Shown: in pieces, positions 25,665 to 33,500 of the stretch
How positions within the stretch are numbered: the first letter of the stretch is position 1
Layout of the letters: the number at the start of each line of letters is the position of its first letter
Assembly (NCBI GenBank): GCA_900549855.1
Contig: URPS01000020.1
Span: forward strand, 1 to 39,073
Origin: an uncultured bacterium
Lineage (GTDB): Bacteria > Cyanobacteriota > Vampirovibrionia > Gastranaerophilales > Gastranaerophilaceae
DNA: 39,073 bases
Direction of reading: 5' to 3'
The notes under the pieces: model-generated
What the model saw: only the letters and a program-made list of their open reading frames with translations
Databases searched by the model: none
What the model was told of the DNA's origin: nothing
Made by a program: the position numbers and the translations under genes

Positions 25665-26243
25665 TTAGTTATTGTTAAATAAAGTTTTTATTTCTTCATT
25701 TTTTGTTTTACTAACTAATTTTTTCGTTGTTTCGTTTGGTATTGCTCCTGCATTTAATAGCATTTTAACAATTTCGGGTTGTTTCTTTTTTATCGCCGAA
25801 TTTAACGGATTTTTCCCTTTTGCAACTTGATTTACATTTACTCCATTGTCTATTAATATTTGAACTGCATTAGGGTTTTTTCTGTATATTGCAAAAGTTA
25901 AATAAGAATGGTCAATAATTACTTTATTAGGATTAAATCCATTTTTAAATAAAAAATCTAAAGCTTCATCTTGTTTTTTCCATATAGCAATAAGTGGTAA
26001 GTTTTCACCGCAAGATGTTATATCAAGTCCTGCTTTTACTTCTAAATCCATAATTTCAACTTCCCCATTCATTACAGCATAATTAAACCCACCTCTTTCG
26101 GGTTCTGCTAAACTCCAATTAACAGGAGTACAACCATACAACCAACCTCTTTCATGCAATTCTTGTTTATAGTTATTAGTTTCCATTGCAATTACTGACG
26201 ATATACAAAACATTAAAATAGCTATTATTATGTATTTTTTCAT
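25665..26243 (-). CDS. Secreted ankyrin-repeat protein
   Basis: A 192-residue protein with a Sec signal peptide (MKKYIIIAILMFCISSVIA, cut probably near residue 19). About four ankyrin units follow: GGFNYAVMNGEVEIMDLEVKAG, NLPLIAIWKKQDEALDFLFKNG, SYLTFAIYRKNPNAVQILIDNG and NPLNSAIKKKQPEIVKMLLNAG. Ankyrins bind proteins; the signal peptide places it in the periplasm or outside the cell. It is four bases from the TRL-like gene upstream and 14 bases from the nuclease gene downstream, so the three are one operon. An immunity, surface or exclusion role is possible, but none is shown. Confidence 0.85.
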   Translation of the reverse strand: MKKYIIIAILMFCISSVIAMETNNYKQELHERGWLYGCTPVNWSLAEPERGGFNYAVMNGEVEIMDLEVKAGLDITSCGENLPLIAIWKKQDEALDFLFKNGFNPNKVIIDHSYLTFAIYRKNPNAVQILIDNGVNVNQVAKGKNPLNSAIKKKQPEIVKMLLNAGAIPNETTKKLVSKTKNEEIKTLFNNN

Positions 26244-26247
26244 TTAA

Positions 26248-26553
26248 TTATTCCCCATATACTTTAACAGTAGTTTTGCCAATACCTAAAATCATTTTTG
26301 TATGAACATTAACATGGTGTATTTTAGTAATTTTGCCTCTTAAAGCAGCATTTTGTATTCCGGCATGTCCAGTATCGACCAAGCCAAAGCAATGAAATAT
26401 TTGACATTTTCCACATTTTAGATTTTTTATATTATCTACTTCCATATTAGTTGCTAACATAGGAGTAATGGTATCTTGGTAGAATATCCCTGCATTTACA
26501 GGATTTGGATTGACAATTAAACATAATACACACAAAATAAAAATCTTTTTCAT
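26248..26553 (-). CDS. TRL-like small secreted protein
   Basis: A 101-residue protein with a signal peptide (MKKIFILCVLCLIVNPNPVNA, cut near residue 21). The mature part has the features I remember for the TRL (tRNA-associated locus) family: GIFYQDTITPM, a cysteine-containing KCGKCQIFHCFGLVDTGHAGIQNAA, then KITKIHHVNVHTKMILGIGKTTVKVYGE. The ending I-x-H-V...ILGI...VVYGE is distinctive. The family's function is unknown; it was named for genes beside tRNAs, which fits this tRNA-borne element. First gene of the operon with the ankyrin and nuclease genes. Confidence 0.75.
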   Translation of the reverse strand: MKKIFILCVLCLIVNPNPVNAGIFYQDTITPMLATNMEVDNIKNLKCGKCQIFHCFGLVDTGHAGIQNAALRGKITKIHHVNVHTKMILGIGKTTVKVYGE

Positions 26554-26611
26554 AATTAACCTTTCTTAAAACCTCTAGATTATTTGGTTTTAATTATTTA
26601 TTACCTAATAC

Positions 26612-26681
26612 AACGATTATTCTTAAAATAATCAATGTTTGTCATTTATCAAATTACATCAAAAAACGATTATTTGCAAAT
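26612..26681. promoter_or_regulatory. Repeat-rich control region between the TRL operon and the second XRE regulator
   Basis: AACGATTATT occurs twice in direct orientation (26612-26621 and 26665-26674). The first copy forms an inverted repeat GATTATT-cttaa-AATAATC (26615-26633), and the second runs into the palindrome ATTTGCAAAT (26672-26681). These are candidate operators for the regulator at 26747. Confidence 0.5.
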
Positions 26682-26746
26682 TATATAACCTTTAGCAATG
26701 TTTATGAGCGAATAATAGCAAATAACATGTAATAGAGGGGTAAAAA

Positions 26747-27067
26747 ATGGAATTAAAAAAGCGATTAGGAAAAAGAATACAGGAATTACGACTTAAAAAT
26801 AATCTTAAACAATCAGAACTTGCTGAAAAAGTGGGCATTGCAACAAAACATCAAAGTTGTATTGAAACTGGTAAAAATTATCCCTCTGCGGAATTAGTTG
26901 AAAATTATGCAAGAGTGTTTAATATTGATGTAGCTGAAGTTTTAGCAATAGAACATATAAAAGCACCTAAAGAACTGGCATGTGAAGTAAACAAACTTAT
27001 TAAAAATGCTAATGATAATGAAATGATTACAATATACAGAGTATTAAATGGAATTGTAAATCATTAA
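26747..27067 (+). CDS. Small XRE-family regulator
   Basis: A 106-residue protein with an N-terminal helix-turn-helix (residues about 7-62: LGKRIQELRLKNNLKQSELAEKVGI, IETGKNYPSAELVENYARVFNI) and a short helical tail. It is separate from the main repressor and lies between the nuclease operon and the membrane cassette, divergent from the former. It probably controls cargo expression through the repeats at 26612-26681. The recognition helix reads TKHQSCIETGKNYPS. AGAGGGG precedes the ATG. Its stop is two bases from that of the convergent membrane gene. Confidence 0.85.
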   Translation: MELKKRLGKRIQELRLKNNLKQSELAEKVGIATKHQSCIETGKNYPSAELVENYARVFNIDVAEVLAIEHIKAPKELACEVNKLIKNANDNEMITIYRVLNGIVNH

Positions 27068-27069
27068 AA

Positions 27070-27708
27070 TTAATCATCCTGATTTGTATTTTCAACATAG
27101 TTCTTTAAATATTCAGAATAATTTTCTAATTTAGTTATTTCTTCTAATCTCTGCATTGTTTCTTTTGAATATTTCATCGAATTATTTTTAATCAAAAAGG
27201 TTATAAAAATTGCACAAGTCAATATTGTGGAAGTTGATACAAATGCCCCTTTAATCGTAAGCAAATTTTCTAATAATATTTGCGGAAATGCTTGAATTGT
27301 AATATATGTATCAGTAGGTAATACCAATAATGGAATGGATATACAAGTTATAATCAAAAACAAAGAAATATAAATAGAATTTGCAATTATTTTTGATGAT
27401 TGTGGATTACTTGAAAGTCTGTTGTATAAATGTGCTACTTTTTCTTGGTGTAAGTAAACTTCTGCTAATATTTCGTTAATTTTTTCTTTTTCTTCTATTA
27501 TGTTCTCTTCTAATTTTGCATTATACATTCGTAAAGGTTTCATTTTAGGAATAGAAATATATGTTTTTGCTTTAGCTAATTCTGGAGTTATACCTGCAAT
27601 TTGTTGTAATGATTTGGAAAGTGAACCTAAAGGGTTATTACTTAATAAAGAATTTATACGATTTATCCCTAAAATTTTTAATGAATTATTTATATCATTC
27701 ATTTTCAT
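27070..27708 (-). CDS. Two-helix membrane protein with coiled coil, unknown
   Basis: A 212-residue protein. Residues about 60-105 form a charged coiled coil (NAKLEENIIEEKEKINEILAEVYLHQEKVAHLYNRL). Two transmembrane helices follow at about 108-131 (IIANSIYISLFLIITCISIPLLVL) and 154-174 (GAFVSTSTILTCAIFITFLI), then a charged tail. No family is recognised. It is translationally coupled to the upstream membrane gene (14-bp overlap) and has a strong AGGAGG site. The pair lies next to attR, a usual cargo position. Confidence 0.75.
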   Translation of the reverse strand: MKMNDINNSLKILGINRINSLLSNNPLGSLSKSLQQIAGITPELAKAKTYISIPKMKPLRMYNAKLEENIIEEKEKINEILAEVYLHQEKVAHLYNRLSSNPQSSKIIANSIYISLFLIITCISIPLLVLPTDTYITIQAFPQILLENLLTIKGAFVSTSTILTCAIFITFLIKNNSMKYSKETMQRLEEITKLENYSEYLKNYVENTNQDD

Positions 27709-28087
27709 GGTTGCCTCCTAATAATTTTTCTTGTTGTTCTTTTATGGCAACTAAAACTTCTGATTTTTGGTCAAATTCTGAAAACTTATACTCATTATAT
27801 ATAATTTCAGGTGATTTGTACAAAATATTTTTATCATCATAAGAGTTATCTTCCATTTTTTCAAATGCCTTTTCTCTTATTCTTGTATTATACCAATTAA
27901 AATACCTATCTTTTAACCTCATTTTTAAATTATTAGCAGTTACAATACAATCTTCAATTAAAATTTTATTTTCATTAAATTGTTGTTCATTATTTATAAT
28001 TTTGGTAATAATAAATGCACCCAATAACCCAACAAATGCAGCCGTTGATTGTGCCAATGAACTATAAAAAACATTCCAGTCTGACAT
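27695..28087 (-). CDS. Single-helix membrane protein, partner of the 27070 gene
   Basis: A 130-residue protein beginning MSDWNVFYSSLAQSTAAFVG and continuing LLGAFIITKII, which gives one transmembrane helix at about residues 8-31. The remaining 100 residues are charged and probably helical in the cytoplasm. The W-x-x-FY-x-SLAQ-x-x-AAxVGLLGAF pattern recurs in uncharacterised bacterial membrane proteins, as I recall. AGGAGG precedes the ATG at good spacing. It starts the two-gene minus-strand operon closest to attR. Small membrane pairs of this kind can be defence effectors, but there is no direct sign of that here. Confidence 0.75.
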   Translation of the reverse strand: MSDWNVFYSSLAQSTAAFVGLLGAFIITKIINNEQQFNENKILIEDCIVTANNLKMRLKDRYFNWYNTRIREKAFEKMEDNSYDDKNILYKSPEIIYNEYKFSEFDQKSEVLVAIKEQQEKLLGGNHENE

Positions 28088-28139
28088 GCAAGCCTCCTAA
28101 TACAATAATATCATAAAAATTTAGCTTTATAGTTCTGAG

Positions 28140-28175
28140 TTCAACAAAAATTCAACTTTTTTATAAAAATTCAAC
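28140..28175 (+). repeat. TTCAAC direct repeats, right end (possible integrase arm sites)
   Basis: TTCAAC occurs at 28140-28145, 28151-28156 and 28170-28175. The first two are 11 bp apart, the same phasing as the pair at the left end. They lie about 100-130 bp inside attR. Confidence 0.5.
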
Positions 28176-28273
28176 AAAAATCATTAAAAATTACAAAAAG
28201 TAAAATAGTTAAAATATTGATTATATTTAAGGTAATAAGAAATTGTAAAAGTTATAAAAAGTAAATTTCACAA

Positions 28274-28319
28274 CTCATAACCCGAAGGTCGTTGGTTCAA
28301 ATCCAGCTCCCGCAACCAA
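28274..28319 (+). repeat. attR: 46-bp partial tRNA-fMet copy
   Basis: Identical to 17152-17197. It lacks the 5' half of the tRNA, so it is not a functional gene. It marks the right end of the integrated element. Confidence 0.95.
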
Positions 28320-28327
28320 GTAAATAC

Positions 28328-28359
28328 AAGGCTTTTGAAGATTTTTCAAAAGCCTTTTT
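28328..28359 (+). terminator. Original tRNA-fMet terminator, now beyond attR
   Basis: Perfect 12-bp stem AAGGCTTTTGAA/TTCAAAAGCCTT (28328-28339 with 28345-28356) followed by TTT. It lies just past the att repeat and would again follow the tRNA after excision. Confidence 0.8.
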
Positions 28360-28477
28360 AATGTAATTTTTTAATTCTCCCCCACTATTTCCCCACTCGT
28401 GATTATAAGAACTTACAAGAATCATAAAGCAACAGTTGGAGCGTAATATTTAGCATTTAGATAGCAATTTTAATTAA

Positions 28478-28759
28478 CTAACAATAGTCTACATTACCCA
28501 GTTCTAGCGACTTATTAAACTCTCTGACTAATCCAGACGAAACATGCCAACTTATTTTGCCATTCGGGTATTTTATATAGTGCTTGGTAGAACAAAGTGT
28601 CGTAACGTAGCAAGCATCCAAAATATTCATAAAAGATATATCCACACTCATATTCTCACAGTGATACTTATCTATATAAGAAGAAATATAATCAACAGTA
28701 TCTTGAGGAGTTGTTGTATTCGGGGTTAGCGTATCGCTATTGGGTAATAGTTGTAGCAT
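28478..28759 (-). CDS. Small hypothetical protein
   Basis: The start is set at the ATG at 28759 (93 residues, MLQLLPNSDT), since AAGGA lies upstream and the in-frame TTG at 28780 has no ribosome-binding site. A TATATAAA stretch lies further upstream as a possible -10. The protein is polar with Cys residues (YHCENMS, LDACYVTTLCS, VDYC) and no membrane segment or known domain. It lies outside the element, between attR and kdsC. Function unknown. Confidence 0.55.
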   Translation of the reverse strand: MLQLLPNSDTLTPNTTTPQDTVDYISSYIDKYHCENMSVDISFMNILDACYVTTLCSTKHYIKYPNGKISWHVSSGLVREFNKSLELGNVDYC

Positions 28760-28855
28760 CTGTATATTTTTCCTTAACAATTTATATAACGGCTACTTTT
28801 TCAAATACTTTGAGCGATTTATATACAAATCCTGCAAAAAGATGATTTTTTATTA

Positions 28856-28861
28856 TATAAT
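28856..28861 (+). promoter_or_regulatory. -10 box for kdsC
   Basis: TATAAT, 22 bp before the kdsC start. The -35 position (TGCAAA, 28833-28838) matches poorly. Confidence 0.4.
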
Positions 28862-28882
28862 TGGGACATAAGGAGATTTATT

Positions 28883-29419
28883 ATGCAAAAAGAGAATGCT
28901 TTAGAAGCCGCAAAGAAAATCAAAATGCTAGTTTTCGACTGCGATGGTGTTATGACAGACGGCAGTGTTACTTATGATGAAAACGGAGTTGAATACAAAA
29001 CTTTTAATGTAAAAGACGGTCACGGAATCGTTAGAATGAACAAATCCGGATTTATCACAGCTATCATCACTGCACGTAACAACGGAACAGTTGCACATAG
29101 AGCGAAGAATCTTAACTTTACAGAAGTTTACCAAGGCAGACAATACAAGTTACCTGCCCTAGAGGAACTTATGGAAAAATATAATTTGGGGTATGAAAAC
29201 ATTTCTTATATGGGTGATGACTTACCTGACATCTGCATTTTAGAAAAAGTCGGTCTGGCATGCTGTCCTGCAGATGCGGTAAAAGAAGTGCTTGATATTT
29301 GTAACTTTAAATCATCTATTAACGGTGGTCGTGGAGCAGTAAGAGAGCTTTGCGATTTTATTCTTGATGCTCAAGGAATTGAAAAAGAATATATTGTATC
29401 TGAAGGCGCTAAGAGATAG
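28883..29419 (+). CDS. kdsC: 3-deoxy-D-manno-octulosonate 8-phosphate phosphatase (KdsC-type HAD)
   Basis: A 178-residue HAD phosphatase without a large cap domain. Motif I VFDCDGVMTDG has the nucleophile Asp19 and acid Asp21. Motif II is IITARNN, motif III contains the lysine in GRQYKLPALEEL, and motif IV is MGDDLPD. The subfamily-specific end NGGRGAVRELCDFIL matches KdsC. It hydrolyses KDO-8-phosphate to KDO for the lipid A inner core, so an LPS-bearing Gram-negative cell is implied. AAGGAG lies seven to eight bases before the ATG. No other LPS gene adjoins it. A related sialic-acid-pathway phosphatase is a less likely alternative. Confidence 0.9.
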   Translation: MQKENALEAAKKIKMLVFDCDGVMTDGSVTYDENGVEYKTFNVKDGHGIVRMNKSGFITAIITARNNGTVAHRAKNLNFTEVYQGRQYKLPALEELMEKYNLGYENISYMGDDLPDICILEKVGLACCPADAVKEVLDICNFKSSINGGRGAVRELCDFILDAQGIEKEYIVSEGAKR

Positions 29420-29432
29420 TTAAATCGTAATT

Positions 29433-29587
29433 AGCCCCCACCCTAGCCCTCCCCCGAGGAGAGGGGAAGACCGCCACTTGTTTATTAGATTTGCGCTAAT
29501 TAAATTAATATTTTATCAAAATTTTCAATATTTGTTAGTTTTAAAATAATTAGGGAGCATTCCCTCCCTTGATAGGGGGAGGGCTAG
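29433..29587. repeat. Interspersed GC-rich repeats between kdsC and rph
   Basis: Two pieces of the window's interspersed repeat family: 29433-29467 (CCCTCCCCCGAGGAGAGGGG core) and 29559-29587 (CCCTCCC...GGGGAGGG hairpin). The AT-rich stretch between has no gene. Confidence 0.7.
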
Positions 29588-29611
29588 TCACACAAAAAAC
29601 AGGAGAACAAC

Positions 29612-30313
29612 ATGAGAATTGACGGAAGAGAAAATAATCAACTTAGAGAAATAAAATTCACACATAACTTTACCAAACACGCATTGGGCTCTGTACTTGT
29701 TGAATTTGGTGATACAAAAGTTATAGTAACTGCTTCTGTGGATTTAAAGAAGCCAAAATGGATGGATGAAGATGATAATCGAGGCTGGGTAACCGCAGAA
29801 TATTCTTTGCTTCCGGCATCTACAAACACCCGTTGTAAAAGAGAACGTGAAAAAGTTTCAGGCAGAACCCAAGAAATTCAACGCTTGATTGGTAGAAGTT
29901 TACGTGCTTGTGTTGATTTAGAAAAAATGCCAAAGATGACTATTACTATTGATGCTGATGTTATCCAAGCTGATGGCGGAACAAGGACTGCAAGTATTTG
30001 CGGTGGATATTTAGCGCTAAAAGACGCTGTAGAAAAACTTATTGCATCGGGAGATTTACAAGAAAATCCTATTATAGAACCGATTGCGGCAATTTCTATA
30101 GGTATTGTGGATGGCGAAATTAAATTGGATTTGAACTATGCAGAAGATTCTCACGCACAAGTTGATTCTAACGTTGTATTAACAAAAAGTGGTAAAATTG
30201 TTGATTTCCAAACAACTTCCGAAGGCGAACCATATGAGTTTGATAGAATGATTGAGTTGTTTAATATAGCGAAGAGCGGGATTAATCAGATTATTGAGTA
30301 TTATGGGGAATAA
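29612..30313 (+). CDS. rph: Ribonuclease PH
   Basis: RNase PH trims the 3' ends of tRNA precursors by phosphorolysis. At 233 residues it is slightly shorter than the common 238-255. Family motifs are clear: MRIDGREN start, VLVEFGDTKVIVTASVD, GRTQEIQRLIGRSLRACVDL with the phosphate-binding arginines, and DADVIQADGGTRTASICGG. The C-terminus (LNYAEDSHAQVDSNVVLTKSGKIVDFQTTSEGEP) matches the dimer-interface end. AGGAGAAC lies before the ATG. It stands alone between two repeat clusters. Confidence 0.95.
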   Translation: MRIDGRENNQLREIKFTHNFTKHALGSVLVEFGDTKVIVTASVDLKKPKWMDEDDNRGWVTAEYSLLPASTNTRCKREREKVSGRTQEIQRLIGRSLRACVDLEKMPKMTITIDADVIQADGGTRTASICGGYLALKDAVEKLIASGDLQENPIIEPIAAISIGIVDGEIKLDLNYAEDSHAQVDSNVVLTKSGKIVDFQTTSEGEPYEFDRMIELFNIAKSGINQIIEYYGE

Positions 30314-30474
30314 TCTTTGTCTTCCCCTCGCCCCTTGTGGGAGAGGGTAGAATTTCAAGTTGAGCTTTGCGAAACTTAGAAATTCGGGTGAGTGGATCAA
30401 CCCTCTGGGTAAGATAACATATCTATATCCACCCTCATCAGGGCTCCGCCCAGCTTCTCCCCTCAAGGGAGAAG
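30314..30474. repeat. Interspersed repeat cluster between rph and fliD
   Basis: 30314-30390 is nearly identical to 39008-39073 at the end of the window and inversely matches 1-46. 30454-30474 is a hairpin CTTCTCCC/GGGAGAAG. The repeats begin directly at the rph stop codon. No gene is seen. Confidence 0.8.
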
Positions 30475-30513
30475 CGTGAAACGCGATAACACGGGCCATT
30501 TGTTCTATTCCAC

Positions 30514-33500
30514 CTAACTCAAAAAGGAACTATACTGTTGTTGCATTTGAGAAATAGTTAAGTCCATAGACGAGAATTTCTTTTCCAAGCGTGATTTATA
30601 GCGGTCAATTTCTTTGTTCGCCTTAGTAATCTTGGTGTTCCAATTCGTTAATTCTCGGTTATAAGAACTCTCAGTTATTGCAAAATAACCGGACACAGAC
30701 TGCAATGCATTATCTACAAGCGTTTCCACATTAGTAAAGATACCTTTGTTATCCTTTCCGCCTATCAATAAAGCTTTTACAGCGTCTGCATCTGCTTCAT
30801 ATGCTTTAAAGAACTTGTCCTTATCAAAATTCAAACTAATGATACTTGAATTTGATGTAGAAATATTGCTTGCGCTCGCTGCTTCCACAGAGATTCCGAT
30901 TGCACTCAAGTTTCTGAACGTTGTTGCGCCCAAGTCAGAACTTGTCATCAAGCTCCTTAACTGGTTCCTAATCATTTTCAATGTCGTTTGATTCTTCAAG
31001 GCGCCTTCTTTCGCAATCGCCTCGTCAACATTACTCATCAATTCGTTGTAAGAATCTACAATATCGGAAAGTGCAGTTGCAACGCTTTCTTTGTCCTTTT
31101 CAACCGTAACTTTTATAGCAGAGCCGCTCGTTAAACCGTTCAAGTTCAAAGTTACACCCTTGATTCTGGTGATATCGCTAGTAATCGTATTAGAAGTTGC
31201 GGTATAACTTGTTCCGTTGATTCTAAATTGGGCGTTGCTTCCCAATTCTTGCGTGTCAACGTTCATTCTTGATACCTTAAGCGAACCATCAGCGTTCCAT
31301 TCAGAAGTTGTGTAACCCATAATATCAGTGAAGTTGCTTGTTCCAGCTTCAATGTTAATAAGAGCTGCGCCTGAGCTTCTTGATTTAATCACGAGTTTGC
31401 CGTCAATAGTATCCCAATAAGCGGTTGCATTCGTACCGGCTGCATTGTTAATCATAGAAACAAGGTCGTTAATCGTCGTATTTGCGTTAATTTCAATACG
31501 CTCTGTACCTACGACAAACGTGCCGGCAGTAACTTTGCCACGCCTAAAGATTCCGTCCGCCATAACTTTAGAATCGCCATTTACGGTGTAAAGAGCTCTT
31601 GCGCTCTCTGCGGTTCCGTCTTTTGTCTTAACCACACCTGTTACAGCCAAGAAATTTGAAGTATCAGTAGTATTACCGAGCTCTACAGAAACATCTTTGT
31701 CCGTTGAATAAAATACAAGTTTGCCATTATCGTCAAATTTCATATCCACATTAGAAAATTTTTGCGAAACCAACGAACGAATGTCACCGAGCGTATGGGA
31801 TGATTCTACGTTGATTAAAGCTTTTTCGCCGTTTCTGTAGACTGATAATGAGCCGCTTGTAATTCCGAGTGTGCTTAATTTTGTGTTCATATCAGCATAA
31901 GCGGATGCAGAAGCAGAGTGTTCTTCTACGATTGTTGTGGTAGATTGAACAGTCGCTGTGCTTGACATAAAGCCATTCAGAACGCTTTTTGAGGTCAATT
32001 TCAAGTTTGAGTTTGGATTGAATAATGCAGAAGTTGTCCTATCCGCTATAACCGACAAATCGCCTGCGTTTGTAATATACAATTTTCCGTTCAAGAAATC
32101 TGCCTGAATTCCGGCTCCCTTAAGTTTGTCAACTAAACTGCCAAATGTTTCTGTTTCTGTTATCCTTACGGTTTTTGTTTCTCCATTAACCATTACAACT
32201 AAATCACCTGCTGATTTAAGAGTTGCGCCGCCCCATGGTGTATCAAATTTGCTTAACAAGCTATCCGTTGTTGCGGTAGTTGTATGAGTAACAGTGCTAT
32301 ACAAGAGTTCTGAACCTGTATAGCTATAACTTGTTGACGCTCCGGAAGCTCCGAATAACTTTTCTACGACATTTGATGCATTGCTTACGCTATTTGATTT
32401 TGCAATATAAGAATTACCGCTGCCTATCAATAAAAGGTTCGTTGCGTTTCCGTTATTAATCAAGCCGGTTTGGATTCCGAAAGATTTCAAAGTGTTCATG
32501 AATGAGCCGAGTGTTTCTTCGGACGATATAAGAGCAGTGTATTTTACTCCGTTGTTGTAAATGTAGTATTCACCGGCTGTTACACCAAGACTTGATAATG
32601 CTGTGCTTTCTGTTGCGCCAATGGTCGCTGTAGCACGAGTGGTAATGCTTTCAACACCCGTATAACTTGATTCGTTTACGACTGCAGAGCTTCCGCCGAA
32701 TAACTTATCAACAATGTTTGACGCACCGGAAGCGTTATTTGATTTCGCTATATACGAATCGCCACTGCCTGAAAGCACGATTTTTGAAGAATTTCCATTC
32801 TTAACAAGCTCCGCCTTCAAACCATAACCGGCTAGAGTGTCAATTAATGAACCGATTGTTTCGTCGGAAGATATTTGTACGGTATGACGTTCTCCGTTTT
32901 GGTAAACGTATAATTCGCCTGCCGTTACTCCGTACGCTGACAACAAACCGCTCCTATCCGCTGCTACAGTTTGAGTGGATGTTGATTTAACGTTTTCTTT
33001 ACCTTGATAACTTACGTTGCCTTTTGCGGTTTGACCATTGAATAATTTAGTCAAAATATTTGACGCTCCGCTTGCTCCGGACGCAGCAATATATGTATCA
33101 CCTTGCGCATTCAACATAATTTTTGAGCTTGAACCACTCGTAACCAATCCGGCTTGAATACCCATCGCAGATAATTTATCGAGGAATGAGCCTAATGTTT
33201 CGTCAGAAGATACGACCGCAAGATTTTTCACACCGTCTTTGTATATGTAGAATTCACCTGCTGTTACACCTAAACTTGATAACAGCGTATCACGTGTGGC
33301 ACCTATGGTTTGGGTGGTTGTGGTTTTGGTTTTTAGTCCTTCTGATTTTGTATCGAATTTTTTAATATAATTTTTGCCAAGCAAAAATTCACCCAAAGTT
33401 CCTGAAATATCAAAATCGCTTAATTCGGTAGAACTTACACTCACCATGCCAGCACCGTCAACAAAAGCGTTTAACCCGTAAGAATTAAGTGTATCAAATA

